Shown here in pieces: positions 38,423 to 50,892 of a stretch of 64,000 bases of DNA; position 1 is the first letter of the stretch; the number at the start of each line of letters is the position of its first letter. The position numbers and the translations under genes were made by a program. The stretch lies in NCBI RefSeq assembly GCF_022690685.1, contig NZ_JALCYY010000008.1, forward strand, positions 1 to 64,000. The letters are read 5' to 3'. The stretch comes from Anaeromyxobacter terrae. Its GTDB lineage: Bacteria > Myxococcota > Myxococcia > Myxococcales > Anaeromyxobacteraceae. Under the pieces are notes generated by a model. It had not been told where the DNA came from and made no database searches. It saw only the letters and a program-made list of their open reading frames with translations.

Positions 38423-38977
38423 GCTCGGGCGCGCCTCGATGAGGCCGAAGCCTCCGTCGTCGCGCCGGTAGACCACGTTGACCGCGCGGTCCGCCGAGTT
38501 CTGGAAGACGTAGAACTTCGCGTCGAGCAGCTCGAGCTGGAGGATCGCCTCGTCGATCGTCATCGGCCTCGCCTGGAACTGGGTGCTCTTCACGACGCGG
38601 TGGCTCGGGCGCTCCGGGTGCTCGAGGATGTCGAGCACGTCGTGGCGGACCTCGACCGGCGCCCAGGGCGGAGGCGTGCCGTTCGACTTGTAGTGGCTCG
38701 AGAGCTTCGCCTTGTGCTTCTTGAGCTGCCGCTCGATCTTGTCCGCGGCCTGATCGATGGACGCGTACATGTCGGCCGAGCGGGCGGTACCGCGCAGCAG
38801 GAAGCGTCCCGCCTTCACGGTCAGCTCGGCGTGGTGATCGAGGTTCTCGACGTGCAGCACCGCGTGGGCCTCGCTCGGCCGGTCGATGTAGCGCTGGACG
38901 TGCTCGACGCGGCCTTTGACGTGGGACTTCAGCGCTTCGGTGGGCTCGAGATGCCGGAAGGTGATGTTCACCTGCAT
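38420..38977 (-). CDS. hpf: Long-form ribosome hibernation promoting factor
   Basis: 185-residue protein. Residues 1-~100 are the S30AE/RaiA-type domain (MQVNITFRHLEPTEALKSHV), which binds the 30S decoding site. Residues ~130-185 are the C-terminal dimerisation domain (ARPMTIDEAILQLELLDAKF), so it is the long form that makes 100S dimers. AGGAGG lies seven bases before ATG 38977, fixing the start. It follows rpoN, its usual neighbour. The stop codon is part of a palindromic repeat. Confidence 0.93.
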   Translation of the reverse strand: MQVNITFRHLEPTEALKSHVKGRVEHVQRYIDRPSEAHAVLHVENLDHHAELTVKAGRFLLRGTARSADMYASIDQAADKIERQLKKHKAKLSSHYKSNGTPPPWAPVEVRHDVLDILEHPERPSHRVVKSTQFQARPMTIDEAILQLELLDAKFYVFQNSADRAVNVVYRRDDGGFGLIEARPS

Positions 38978-39186
38978 TGACCGCCTCCTCTGCGGGATCG
39001 CTGAAAATACTTCGGCCGCGGACCGGTGGGACCTGGAGTCCCCCGGAGCCGCGGCCGCCGCCGATGCTGCCCACGCTGGCAACATGCTCACGTGGAATCA
39101 TAACAGAGCGCCGCCCGCAGGCACTCCCCCAGGCCCCGATTCCGGGCTCATTCGGGGGCGTCGGCGCGCGGCGGCGCCCGGACCCG

Positions 39187-40692
39187 TCAGAAGTATTTCT
39201 TGCGCTTCGAGCTCGGGAGGATCCCGAGCACCTCGCGGTACTTGGCGACCGTCCGGCGCGCGATCTCGATGCCCTGGTCCTTCAGGATCTCGACGATGCG
39301 CTGATCCGAGTGAGGGTGCTTCGGGTCCTCGGCGGCGACGATGCGCTTGATGTGGTTCTTGACCGCCTCGCTCGCGATCTCGTCGCCCCCGGTCCTGTTG
39401 ATGGCCGAGTTGAAGAAGAACTTGAGCTCGTAGATCCCCTGCGGCGTGTGGACGTACTTGTTCGTCGTGACGCGCGAGACCGTGGACTCGTGCATCCCGA
39501 TGTCCTCCGCGACGTCGCGCAGGATGAGGGGCCGGAGGTAGGCGATGCCCTTGTCGAGGAAGTCGCGCTGGAACTTCACGATCGAGTCGGTGACCTTGTA
39601 GATCGTCCGCTGCCGCTGGTGGATGGAGCGGATGAGCCAGACCGCGCTGCGCAGCTTCTCCTGGATGTACTCCTTCGCCTCGCCCGCCTGACCGTTCTTC
39701 AGGGCGGCGCGGTACATCCCGCTGATGCGCAGCTTGGAGAGCCCGTCGTCGTTGAGGACGGTGACGTACTTGTCCCCCATCTTGTGCACGTAGACGTCGG
39801 GCGTGATGTACTGCGCCTCCTCCCCCGAGTAGGCCCGGCCCGGCTTCGGCTCGAGGCGGCTGATCACCTTCACCGCCTTCACCACCTCGTCGATCGAGAT
39901 CTTGAGGTCCTTCGCGATCGCCGCGTAGTTCTTCGACTCGAGGTGCTTGAGGTGGCGCTCGATGATCGCCACGATCTCCGGCGTGTCGGCGTTGAGCTGG
40001 CGGACCTGGATGAGGAGGCACTCGCGCAGGTCGCGCGCGGCGACCCCGAGCGGATCGAGCGACTGGACCTTCTTGAGGACCCGCTCCGCGAACTCGACCC
40101 CGGCCCCCGCCTCGAACGCCACTCGCACGAGCGGATCGCGGGTCATCGACTCCTCGCTCTCGCCCTCCACCGCCGGCATCTTGAAGTAGCCGTCGTCGTC
40201 CAGGTTCCCGATGACGAGCATCGCGACGCGCTCCTCCTCGGGCGTGAGGTTCGAGAGGCGGAGCTGCCAGACGAGGTGATCGACGAGATCGGTCTTCTTG
40301 GTGAGGGTCGCCTCGTAGCCGGGCAGCTCCTCGTCGGTGAGGCCGCGGTTCGACGGCGCGGTGTGGCCCTGGAGCTGGTAGTGGTCGAGGTACTGGTCCC
40401 AGTCGATCTCGTTCGCGCCCTCCTCGCCCTTCACCTCCTCGGACTTCTCCGCGTCCTTGTGCTGCGGCTCCGCGTCGAGCTGCGCCTGCTCCGCCGGGCT
40501 CGCTCCCTCGGCGCGCGACTCCTCCTCGCCCTCCGCGGGGTCCTCGAGGAGCGGGTTCTCCGTCATCTCGGTGCGGATGAGGTCCACGAGCTCCATGCGC
40601 GAGAGCTGGAGGAGCTTGATGGCCTGCTGCAGCTGGGGCGTCATCACCAGCTGCTGCGTCATCTTGAGGTGCTGCTTCAGCTCGAGGCTCAT
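39187..40692 (-). CDS. rpoN: RNA polymerase sigma-54 factor
   Basis: 501-residue sigma-54. Region I is Gln/Leu-rich ([20 protein letters not shown]), region II acidic, the core-binding and HTH parts follow, and the RpoN box [14 protein letters not shown] lies 11 residues from the end. It directs transcription from -24/-12 promoters with enhancer-binding proteins. The ATG overlaps the lptB stop by four bases. It lies in the conserved lptC-lptA-lptB-rpoN-hpf-ptsN cluster of Proteobacteria and relatives. Confidence 0.96.
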   Translation of the reverse strand: MSLELKQHLKMTQQLVMTPQLQQAIKLLQLSRMELVDLIRTEMTENPLLEDPAEGEEESRAEGASPAEQAQLDAEPQHKDAEKSEEVKGEEGANEIDWDQYLDHYQLQGHTAPSNRGLTDEELPGYEATLTKKTDLVDHLVWQLRLSNLTPEEERVAMLVIGNLDDDGYFKMPAVEGESEESMTRDPLVRVAFEAGAGVEFAERVLKKVQSLDPLGVAARDLRECLLIQVRQLNADTPEIVAIIERHLKHLESKNYAAIAKDLKISIDEVVKAVKVISRLEPKPGRAYSGEEAQYITPDVYVHKMGDKYVTVLNDDGLSKLRISGMYRAALKNGQAGEAKEYIQEKLRSAVWLIRSIHQRQRTIYKVTDSIVKFQRDFLDKGIAYLRPLILRDVAEDIGMHESTVSRVTTNKYVHTPQGIYELKFFFNSAINRTGGDEIASEAVKNHIKRIVAAEDPKHPHSDQRIVEILKDQGIEIARRTVAKYREVLGILPSSKRKKYF

Positions 40693-41444
40693 CGCCGCTC
40701 CATGGCCGGAGCGTCGTCCAGCCTGAACTTCTCTCCCAGATAGACCGCCCGCGCCCGCGGGCTCGCGGCGATCTCGGCGGGTGTGCCCGCCTCGAGGATC
40801 GTCCCCGAGGACAGGATGTATGCGCGGCCGCAGATGCCGAGCGCCTCGCGGACGGCGTGATCGGTGATGAGGACGCCGATGCCGCGGTCGCGGAGCGAGC
40901 CGATGAGGCGCTGCAGCTCGCCGACGGCGATCGGATCGACTCCGGCGAACGGCTCGTCGAAGAGGATGTACTTCGGGTTCGAGAGGAGGCTGCGCGCCAC
41001 CTCGGCGCGGCGGCGCTCGCCGCCGGACAGCTGCTCGCCGAGGCTCTCCGCCACCTTCTCGAGGCGGAACTCCGCGAGGAGCGCCTCCGCCCGCCGCTCT
41101 CGCTCGGCGTGGCCGACCCCGAGCGCCTCGAGCACCCCGGTGAAGTTCTGGCGGACCGTGAGCCGCCGGAAGATCGACGCCTCCTGCGGCAGGTAGCCGA
41201 CCCCGAGCCGCGCGCGCCGGTGCATCGGTTCGCGGGTGAGCTCGGTGTCGCCGAGCGTGACCGTGCCCCCATCGGGCGTCACGAGCCCGACCACCATGTT
41301 GAAGGAGGTGGTCTTGCCGGCGCCGTTCGGCCCGAGCAGCCCCACCACCTCGCCGGGCGCGACGTGGAACGACACGCCGTCGACCACGCGGCGGCGGCGG
41401 TAGCTCTTCACGAGCCCCTCGGCGCGGAGGACGTCCGCCGTCAA
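40689..41444 (-). CDS. lptB: Lipopolysaccharide export ABC transporter ATP-binding protein LptB
   Basis: 251-residue ATPase that drives LPS extraction from the inner membrane with LptFG (not in this window). Walker [10 protein letters not shown], signature LSGGERRR and Walker [13 protein letters not shown] are intact. The start is TTG 41444: GGAGG lies six bases upstream and TTGA overlaps the lptA stop; longer in-frame extensions look non-coding. The family-typical [16 protein letters not shown] confirms LptB. Confidence 0.95.
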   Translation of the reverse strand: MTADVLRAEGLVKSYRRRRVVDGVSFHVAPGEVVGLLGPNGAGKTTSFNMVVGLVTPDGGTVTLGDTELTREPMHRRARLGVGYLPQEASIFRRLTVRQNFTGVLEALGVGHAERERRAEALLAEFRLEKVAESLGEQLSGGERRRAEVARSLLSNPKYILFDEPFAGVDPIAVGELQRLIGSLRDRGIGVLITDHAVREALGICGRAYILSSGTILEAGTPAEIAASPRARAVYLGEKFRLDDAPAMERR

Positions 41445-41995
41445 GGCGTGCCTCCCTTGCGCCGCGCCTCGAGCTCGCGCCGGCGGGCGTCGACCTGTTC
41501 GCCGGGCAGCACCATCTTCGCGCCCTCCAGCTTGGCCTCGTCGCGCTTCAGGTCGTAGACGAGCCGCGTGCCGCGCGCCTCGCTCGGCCCGTCCTTCAGC
41601 ACCGGGCTCCCCTCGCACACGAGCCGCGCCGCCGCAGCCTCGTAGGTCGCCTTCTCGCAGGTGACGACCCGCTCGCCGCGCTCGAAGCGCACGTCGCCCG
41701 AGCAGACCGCCTGCGCTACCTCGCCCCGCGCGTCGTTCGTGGAGACGAGCCGCGCGCAGGTGAGCTTCGCGTCGCCGCGCGTGAGGACGACGGGCTTTCC
41801 GGTGAAGATCACCTGGCGCTGCTTGAAGACGTACTGAAGCTCGTCCGCGTCGATGTGGACCTTCCCCTCGCCCGCCACCGCGGCGGCGGCGCCTCGCGGC
41901 GCTGCGCTCGCGGCGGGGCGCTTCGGCTTCGCCCCGGCGGGCGCCTGCGGCGCGCCGGCGAGCGCGGCCAGGGCGAGCAAGGCGGCGAGCGTCAT
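41441..41995 (-). CDS. lptA: LptA-like periplasmic LPS transport protein
   Basis: 184 residues: a signal peptide (about 1-20), an Ala/Pro-rich linker, then an OstA/LptA beta-jellyroll beginning [19 protein letters not shown], with [19 protein letters not shown] later. It forms the periplasmic bridge for LPS between LptC and LptD. The ATG overlaps the lptC stop (ATGA) and its TGA overlaps the lptB TTG. The protein is Cys-containing, which is not usual but harmless. Confidence 0.9.
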   Translation of the reverse strand: MTLAALLALAALAGAPQAPAGAKPKRPAASAAPRGAAAAVAGEGKVHIDADELQYVFKQRQVIFTGKPVVLTRGDAKLTCARLVSTNDARGEVAQAVCSGDVRFERGERVVTCEKATYEAAAARLVCEGSPVLKDGPSEARGTRLVYDLKRDEAKLEGAKMVLPGEQVDARRRELEARRKGGTP

Positions 41996-42546
41996 CGAGC
42001 GACCCCGCGGCCGGCGTCGAGGTGGGCGCCCCCCTCGATCACGATCTGGCCTACGTCTGGATCGAGCGTGAAGCGCGGCCCCTCGAGCCGGTAGCCGGTC
42101 CCCTCGACGACGACGGGCTCGTCCCCGCGCACGAGGCCCCCACCGCCCTCCGAGGGCTCGTAGCGGGCACTGGCGGTCCGGGCGACGTCCTCGCGCTGGC
42201 TCACCACCACCCCGCCGGACGCCGAGAAGACGCTCTTCGAGAGAACCCCCTCACCGTGGGGGGCGCTGATCCGGACCGGCGCACCCTTCTCGGGCAGGAC
42301 GGCAACGAGGTCACGAGCGGTGACGCGGGTCGAGTCGCGCCGCAGGGTGGCCGACGCAGCCTCGCCAAAGGCGCGCAGCTCCTCGCCCCGGTACATGCGG
42401 AATCGTACCCCTTCGAGCTTCAGCTCCGGCGCCACCTGCTCTGCCTCCCGTGATCGGTTCGAACCGCATCCTGGCGTCGCCAGGAGGGCGGCGGCGAGCG
42501 TGATCGCCCGCACTGCCCATGTCGAAAACCGCGGAAACGGTAGCAT
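41992..42546 (-). CDS. lptC: LptC-like LPS export protein
   Basis: 184 residues, N-terminal hydrophobic anchor (about 8-25, followed by PGCGSN) and an OstA-like beta-rich domain ([20 protein letters not shown], then ALRGDEPV-type strands). LptC normally stays in the inner membrane and passes LPS to LptA. ATG 42546 was chosen because it starts the anchor. The Cys after the anchor is not in a canonical lipobox. Order and overlaps with lptA support the call better than sequence alone. Confidence 0.82.
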   Translation of the reverse strand: MLPFPRFSTWAVRAITLAAALLATPGCGSNRSREAEQVAPELKLEGVRFRMYRGEELRAFGEAASATLRRDSTRVTARDLVAVLPEKGAPVRISAPHGEGVLSKSVFSASGGVVVSQREDVARTASARYEPSEGGGGLVRGDEPVVVEGTGYRLEGPRFTLDPDVGQIVIEGGAHLDAGRGVAR

Positions 42547-42596
42547 TCTTTCCAACCCCGATCGACGGGCACACACCTTGCTATGCGGGTTACGCC

Positions 42597-43571
42597 CTAG
42601 GCGCCGGAAAGCTCAGAGCTTTTCGGCATCGTGCTTGCTTGCCGCGGCGCGCTGGCTTCGACGGGTGGCCGGGTCTTCCAGCGTTCGTGCATCCAGACCC
42701 ACTCCTCGGGGCTACGCCGGATGGCTGTCTCGAGCGCGAGCGAGCAGGCGGCGGTCAGCCGGACAGCCTCGGCCTCGCGATCCGCCGCGGACGGGTCGTA
42801 CGGGATCTCCACCACCTCGAGGAGGTGGCCGTCTCCCGCCCGGGGCCCCTTGCGCCGGATGGTGCCGACCACGACCGGCGCGCCGAAGCGCAGCGCGAGG
42901 TCCGCCGCCGCGCGGGGCGTGTAGGCCAGGCGACCGAAGAACGGCACGTGGACGCCCTGCACGTCGGTGTCCTGGTCGATGAGGAGCCCGAGGGCGCGCC
43001 CCTGGCGGAAGGTGCGGATGATCGCCCGGCCGGTCTCGGCGTTCTCGCGCCAGAGCGTCGTCACGCCGCCAGACGCGCGGAACTCCTCGGCGAGCGCGTT
43101 CAGCCTCGGATCGTGGCCGGCCTTGGCGATGACCGCGTTCGGCACCCCGGCGCGGGCGATGCGCCGGGCGAGGAGCTCCCAGTTCCCCACGTGGCCGGTG
43201 ACGAACATCATCCCCTTGCCGCGCGCCATCACCTCCCGGAGCACCTCGCCGTTCGCGAGCTCCACGTAGGACTCGAGCCTCGCGTCGTAGGAGCGGATGG
43301 TCACCACCTCCAGCGCGGCGCGCCCCAGGTGCACGAACATCCGGCGCGCGATCGCCTCGCGCTCCGCCTCGGACTTCTCGGGGAAGGCGAGCGCGAGGTG
43401 CCGGAGCGCGAGCCTCCGCGTGTTGCCGGCGAGGAGGTAGCCGAGCCTCCCGATGGCGCCGCCGAGCGCGAGCGCGACGGAGAGGGGGAGGAGCGAGAGG
43501 ACCCGGATGGCGGCGCGAACGATCGCCGACCGCATGCTCCGCTTGATCCGCTTGCGCAGCGGGACCGTCAT
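42597..43571 (-). CDS. LpxL/HtrB-family lipid A acyltransferase
   Basis: 324-residue inner-membrane acyltransferase: one N-terminal helix (about 20-50), catalytic HxxxxE in VTGHVGNWELLARR, and LLIDQDTDVQGVHVPFFGR, the substrate-binding landmark. It adds a secondary acyl chain to Kdo2-lipid IVA or similar. The C-terminal 25 residues are low-complexity. It is upstream of lptC in the same direction and downstream of kdsCA, so the LPS genes are clustered. The acyl length and position are not predictable from sequence. Confidence 0.88.
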   Translation of the reverse strand: MTVPLRKRIKRSMRSAIVRAAIRVLSLLPLSVALALGGAIGRLGYLLAGNTRRLALRHLALAFPEKSEAEREAIARRMFVHLGRAALEVVTIRSYDARLESYVELANGEVLREVMARGKGMMFVTGHVGNWELLARRIARAGVPNAVIAKAGHDPRLNALAEEFRASGGVTTLWRENAETGRAIIRTFRQGRALGLLIDQDTDVQGVHVPFFGRLAYTPRAAADLALRFGAPVVVGTIRRKGPRAGDGHLLEVVEIPYDPSAADREAEAVRLTAACSLALETAIRRSPEEWVWMHERWKTRPPVEASAPRQASTMPKSSELSGA

Positions 43572-43671
43572 GGCGGCGCGAAACTAGCACGGGATCCGGG
43601 GGGATCGGCAGGGGCGAGGGCCCTTGACTGGAGCGCTTTTGCCGCGGGAAGTGGGCGCTCCCTCGTGCGGG

Positions 43672-44175
43672 CTAGACGGTGATGCCCTTCGCGGCGAGGA
43701 GCAGGTCGCACAGCTCCCGGACGGCGCCGCGTCCGCCGGGGGCGGAGGTGACGAGGTGCGCGGCAGCCCTCGCCTCGGGGCGCGCGTCGGCGGGCGCGGC
43801 GGCGAGCCCCACCCGACGCAGGAGCGGCACGTCGTTCACGTCGTCCCCCATGTACGCGACCGCCTCGTCCGGAAGGCCCAGGTGCGCGAGGCGGGCGTAG
43901 CCTTCGAGCTTGTCGCGCTCGCCGAAGACGAGGTGCTTGAAGCGGAGCTCCTCGAGCCGGACCTGGGTCGCCTTGCCCGGCCGGCCGGAGATGACGCCGA
44001 AGTCCACGTGATCGCGGAGGAGCACGACGCCGTGCCCGTCGCGCACGTCGAACGCCTTCAGCGCCTCGCCCTCGGGCCCGTACCAGATCCGACCGTCGGT
44101 GAGGACGCCGTCCACGTCGAGGAGGACGAGCCGCACGCGCGCGGCCCGCGCGAGGAGGTCGTCCTGCGGGCTCAC
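43672..44175 (-). CDS. kdsC: 3-deoxy-D-manno-octulosonate 8-phosphate phosphatase (KdsC)
   Basis: 167-residue HAD phosphatase without a cap domain. Nucleophile motif LLDVDGVLTDG (first Asp), GVISGRPG (motif II Ser), and YMGDDVNDVPLL (motif IV) are all present. It removes phosphate from Kdo-8-phosphate made by KdsA, encoded just upstream. GTG 44175 overlaps the kdsA stop (GTGA). The tetrameric KdsC form is typical for this length. Confidence 0.93.
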   Translation of the reverse strand: MSPQDDLLARAARVRLVLLDVDGVLTDGRIWYGPEGEALKAFDVRDGHGVVLLRDHVDFGVISGRPGKATQVRLEELRFKHLVFGERDKLEGYARLAHLGLPDEAVAYMGDDVNDVPLLRRVGLAAAPADARPEARAAAHLVTSAPGGRGAVRELCDLLLAAKGITV

Positions 44176-45002
44176 GGCTGCCCCAGGGCGCGCCGGACCG
44201 CGAGCACCTCGGCGAGGAGCCGATCCGCCATGTCGAAGTCGAGCGAGTTCGGGCCGTCCGACTTCGCCTGCGCAGGGTCCTCGTGGATCTCGATGAACAG
44301 CGCGTCGATGCCGACCGCCGCGGCGGCGCGCGCCAGCGGCGCCACGTACTGCCGCTCGCCGCCGGTGGTGTCCCCGCCGCCGCCCGGGAGCTGCACCGAG
44401 TGCGTCGCGTCGAGGCACACCGGCACGCCGAGCTCGCGCATGATCACGAGGCCACGCATGTCGACGACCAGGTTCCCGTAGCCGAAGGTCGCGCCGCGCT
44501 CGACGAGGAGCACGTTCTCCTGGCCGACCTCGCGGCACTTCGCCACCGCGTGGCGCATCTCCTTCGGCGCGAGGAACTGCCCCTTCTTCACCGAGACGCT
44601 CTTGCCGTGGCGCGCGCAGGCGAGGACGAGATCGGTCTGGCGGCAGAGGAACGCCGGGACCTGCAGCACGTCCACCACGCGGCCGGCCGGCTCCGCCTGC
44701 CAGGTCTCGTGCACGTCGGTCGTGCAGGGGAGGCCGGTCTCGCGCTTCACCGCCTCGAACGCGGCGAGCCCCTTCTCGAGCCCGATGCCGCGGTAGCTCT
44801 TGCCGGAGGAGCGGTTCGCCTTGTCGAAGCTCGCCTTGAACACCGCCGGGAGGCCGTGCTTCTCGGCGAGCGCCTTCACCCTTCGTGCGTGGGCGAGCGC
44901 GTGCGCCTCGGACTCCATCACGCACGGCCCCGCGATGAGGAGCAGCCGCCTCCCGTCCCCGACCTCGTGCCCGCCGATGCGGGCGAGAACCCGCTCGCTC
45001 AT
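44172..45002 (-). CDS. kdsA: 3-deoxy-8-phosphooctulonate synthase (KdsA)
   Basis: 276 residues; condenses arabinose-5-phosphate with phosphoenolpyruvate to Kdo-8-phosphate. Landmarks are LLLIAGPCVMESE, FKASFDKANRSS, TTDVHETWQ, VKKGQFLAPKEM and LDATHSVQLPGG. The Cys in AGPCVMES is in the position used by metal-dependent KdsA. ATG 45002 lies right next to a repeat block. It is separated from pyrG by 137 bases but overlaps kdsC. Confidence 0.96.
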   Translation of the reverse strand: MSERVLARIGGHEVGDGRRLLLIAGPCVMESEAHALAHARRVKALAEKHGLPAVFKASFDKANRSSGKSYRGIGLEKGLAAFEAVKRETGLPCTTDVHETWQAEPAGRVVDVLQVPAFLCRQTDLVLACARHGKSVSVKKGQFLAPKEMRHAVAKCREVGQENVLLVERGATFGYGNLVVDMRGLVIMRELGVPVCLDATHSVQLPGGGGDTTGGERQYVAPLARAAAAVGIDALFIEIHEDPAQAKSDGPNSLDFDMADRLLAEVLAVRRALGQP

Positions 45003-45139
45003 GATTCGACGGGGGCTGCGCCCCCGCCCCGGCTCGCCCGGTCCCGTGCGCCACCGCGCGCGGCTTCGCCGCCATCGCGGTGGCGCCCCGGCGGACTCGC
45101 TTCGCTCGTTGTCTGTTCGCGAATCATTTGGATGGTCGC
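45003..45139. repeat. Intergenic palindromic repeat mosaic
   Basis: Between pyrG and kdsA. It has TGATTCGACGGGGGCTGCG and CCCCCGCCCC at one end, then CCCGTGCGCCACCG, the hairpin CGGCTTCGCCG, TCGCTTCGCTCGTTGTCTGT and CGCGAATCAT at the other. The terminal ATGATTCG / CGAATCAT bases form an inverted pair. The same blocks fill 7911-8185. No coding frame is seen. Confidence 0.75.
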
Positions 45140-48517
<3,378 letters not shown>

Positions 48518-48640
48518 TCACGGGGCACGGTTCGGGGCCAGGTCGCGCCTGGGCGGCTGTGCGACATCGTCGCCGGCTCACGCGGCGAGGCGACGGGGTC
48601 CGCGGCGACCGCGTCGGGGCTCCGGTGGTATGGTCCGCGC

Positions 48641-49606
48641 GTGCCCGAGGTCGTCCGCGTCCGCTTCACCGTCGAGCCGAACTACGCGGGCTGGCGCCTC
48701 GATCGCTACCTGCAGGAGAAGATCCGGCGGCTCTCCCGCGAGCGCGTGCAGAAGCTCATCGAGAGCCGGCTCGAGACCGAGGACGGCCGCCGGCTGAAGC
48801 CCTCCACGCGCGTCACGCCGGGCCTCTCGTTCGCGCTCCTCAAGGACCTCGAGCCAGAGCCGGAGACGCCGCAGGCCTTCGAAGTCGTCCACGACGACGG
48901 CGCGCTCCTCGTGGTGGACAAGCCCGCCGGGCTGCCCGTGCACCCCACCGCGCGCTACTCGGCGAACACCTTCACCACCCTCGCGCGGGCGCGCTTCCCG
49001 GACCGGAAGGTCGACCCCGCCCACCGGCTCGACCGCGAGACCTCCGGCCTGCTCGCCTGCGGGAGCGCGCCCGAGTGGACCTCGCGCATGAAGCGCGACT
49101 TCGCGAACGGGCGCGTCGCGAAGACCTACCTCGCCATCGCCGAGGGCGCGCCGCGCGAGGACGCCTTCACGGTGGACGCGCCGCTCGCCCTCACCGGCGC
49201 GTCGGCCGTGCGCGTCCGCATGCACGTCGCGGCGGGCGGGCTCCCCTCGGCGACCGACTTCGAGGTGCTCGCGCGGCGCGTCCTCGCGGGCGGAACCCCG
49301 GTCGCGCTCCTCGCCTGCCGGCCGCGCACCGGCCGCCAGCACCAGATCCGCGCCCACCTCGCGCACGCCGGCCTGCCCATGGTGGGCGACAAGATCTACG
49401 GGCCCGACGAGAACATCTTCGATCGCTTCACCCGCCACGCCCTGACCGACGAGGACCACGCGCGCCTCAGGCTGCCGCGCCACGCGCTCCACGCCTTCAG
49501 GCTCGAGCTCCCGCACCCGCGCACGCGGGAGCCGGTCCGGCTCGAATCGCCGCTCCCGCCCGACCTGGCGGCGTTCTGGGACGGGTGCGTGGAGGAGGCC
49601 GCGTGA
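48641..49606 (+). CDS. RluA-family pseudouridine synthase with S4 domain
   Basis: 321 residues. N-terminal S4-like RNA-binding domain (about 15-70, LSRERVQKLIESRLE), then the catalytic domain with D131 in AHRLDRETSGLLA, the hallmark RluA-family motif, preceded by VVDKPAGLPVHPT and followed by RPRTGRQHQIRAHLAHAG. It converts uridine to pseudouridine in rRNA or tRNA; the exact site is not predictable. GTG 48641 begins the S4 domain. Its stop overlaps the next gene by four bases. Confidence 0.93.
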   Translation: MPEVVRVRFTVEPNYAGWRLDRYLQEKIRRLSRERVQKLIESRLETEDGRRLKPSTRVTPGLSFALLKDLEPEPETPQAFEVVHDDGALLVVDKPAGLPVHPTARYSANTFTTLARARFPDRKVDPAHRLDRETSGLLACGSAPEWTSRMKRDFANGRVAKTYLAIAEGAPREDAFTVDAPLALTGASAVRVRMHVAAGGLPSATDFEVLARRVLAGGTPVALLACRPRTGRQHQIRAHLAHAGLPMVGDKIYGPDENIFDRFTRHALTDEDHARLRLPRHALHAFRLELPHPRTREPVRLESPLPPDLAAFWDGCVEEAA

Positions 49607-49950
49607 CCGCGTACGACTTTCCGGGCCTCGTCGGCGGCATGGCCGGCGTCTGGCTCTTCCTGTTCGGGGTGGTGCTCGCCGCCGGCGCCGGGCTGCGCAT
49701 CGCCTGGGTCAGGCGTCGTCCCGGGAAGGGCCGCGTCGCGCGCGGCCTCCTCTCCGCGGGCGTGTCCTTCGTCCTCTCCGGGATCGCGCTCTTCTGGGCG
49801 GCGGAGCGGAGCGCGCTGCGGCGGGAGCTCGACCGCGGCGCGCCGTGGCTCGCGGTCTTCATCGTCGGCGTCGCGGTCCTCGCGGCGGTGCGGAGCGCGC
49901 GGCGCCGGGCCCGCGACGAGGCCGCGGCGCCGGGCGAGCCGGAGCTCTGA
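49603..49950 (+). CDS. Small membrane protein of unknown function
   Basis: 115 residues with three hydrophobic helices (about 7-32, 48-65, 79-95) and a basic loop RRRPGKGRVAR between the first two, ending in a charged tail. GTG 49603 overlaps the pseudouridine synthase stop, so the pair is co-translated. I do not recognise the family. A role in envelope structure or as a partner of the enzyme is unknown. Clear G/C third positions support coding. Confidence 0.72.
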   Translation: MTAYDFPGLVGGMAGVWLFLFGVVLAAGAGLRIAWVRRRPGKGRVARGLLSAGVSFVLSGIALFWAAERSALRRELDRGAPWLAVFIVGVAVLAAVRSARRRARDEAAAPGEPEL

Positions 49951-50011
49951 CTCGGGCTCCGACGGCGGTCCCGGGCAAGCCGTTCATGTTAACGAATGGC
50001 AGGACCCCGCC

Positions 50012-50764
50012 ATGGCCCGACCGAGCCTCTCGCCTCAGCTGACCCAGCGCATTCTCGATCACGTCCGCGCGCGCGGGCTCTCCCGCGGCACGCACCTGCC
50101 GGCACAGCTCCTGGCCGACACCTTCCAGGTCTCCCGCGGGCCGGTGGTCGCTGCCCTCGAGGCGCTCGCGCGAGAGGGGTTCGTCCGGTCCGAGCCGCAC
50201 CGGGGCTTCTTCCTCGCGCGGGGCGCGAGGCAGCTCGGGCGCCGCCGCGCCCCGCCGCCCGCGCCGCCGGACGAGGAGGCCTACCTCGCCCTCGCCCGGG
50301 ATCGCCTGGACGGCGCGCTGCCGGACCGGCTGAGCGAGAGCGCGCTGATGCGCAGGTACGGCCTGCCCCGGAGCCGCCTCCTCCGGATCCTCCACCGCGC
50401 CGCCGACGAGGGCTGGATCGACCGCCTGCCTGGCAACGGCTGGGCCTTCAGCCCGGTCCTCACCTCCCAGGCCGGCTACGAGCAGGGGTACCGGTTCCGC
50501 GCCGCCGTGGAGTCCCAGGCGCTGCTGCAGCCCGGCTTCCGGGTGGACCCGCAGGCCCTCGCGGCCTCGCGCGCCGAGCAGCAGGCGCTCCTCGACGGCG
50601 GCTACCGGCGGGCCCCGGTGCCCGAGCTCTTCCGCGCGAATGCCGGGTTCCACGAGCTGCTCGTGGGGTGGTCCGGGAACGACTTCTTCGTGGATGCGCT
50701 CCGACGCGTGAACCGCCTCCAGGTCCTCGAGCAGCCCCGCGCGGCGGCCCGGGCCCTCGCCTGA
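50012..50764 (+). CDS. GntR-family transcription regulator (FCD-like), C-terminus possibly shortened
   Basis: 250 residues. An N-terminal winged helix is visible (LPAQLLADTFQVSRGPVVAA, then LAREGFVRSEPHRGFFLARG at ~56-75). The rest is an all-helical FCD-like effector domain (FRANAGFHELLVGWSGNDFF). A second HTH-like segment (ESALMRRYGLPRSRLLRILH) sits at ~109-128, which is unusual. Typical FCD proteins continue for 30-40 residues beyond RRVNRL; here the frame ends within a few residues at a TGA that belongs to a palindromic repeat. It is near the tct locus, so it may control it, but it is separated by a spacer and faces the end of tctA. Confidence 0.75.
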   Translation: MARPSLSPQLTQRILDHVRARGLSRGTHLPAQLLADTFQVSRGPVVAALEALAREGFVRSEPHRGFFLARGARQLGRRRAPPPAPPDEEAYLALARDRLDGALPDRLSESALMRRYGLPRSRLLRILHRAADEGWIDRLPGNGWAFSPVLTSQAGYEQGYRFRAAVESQALLQPGFRVDPQALAASRAEQQALLDGGYRRAPVPELFRANAGFHELLVGWSGNDFFVDALRRVNRLQVLEQPRAAARALA

Positions 50765-50892
50765 ACGACAGTTCGTGATCCGCGATCACCTTCGCGGCCG
50801 GCGTCGCTACCGCTGCGTCGCGCTGACCGCTCCTCGCTGCGAGGAGCGGCGGGGAGGCATGGGGGGCCCGCCCCGCCGCGGAGGAGCGGCGG
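50762..50892. repeat. Repeat-derived spacer after the GntR gene
   Basis: It starts with TGAACGACAGTTCGTGATC, which supplies the GntR stop codon, followed by a GTGATC-CGC-GATCAC palindrome (50775-50789). A GAGGAGCGGCGG-rich stretch follows and it ends CGTGAACGGGGGCTGC at the tctA C-terminus. It lies between convergent genes. No other gene is seen. Confidence 0.6.
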
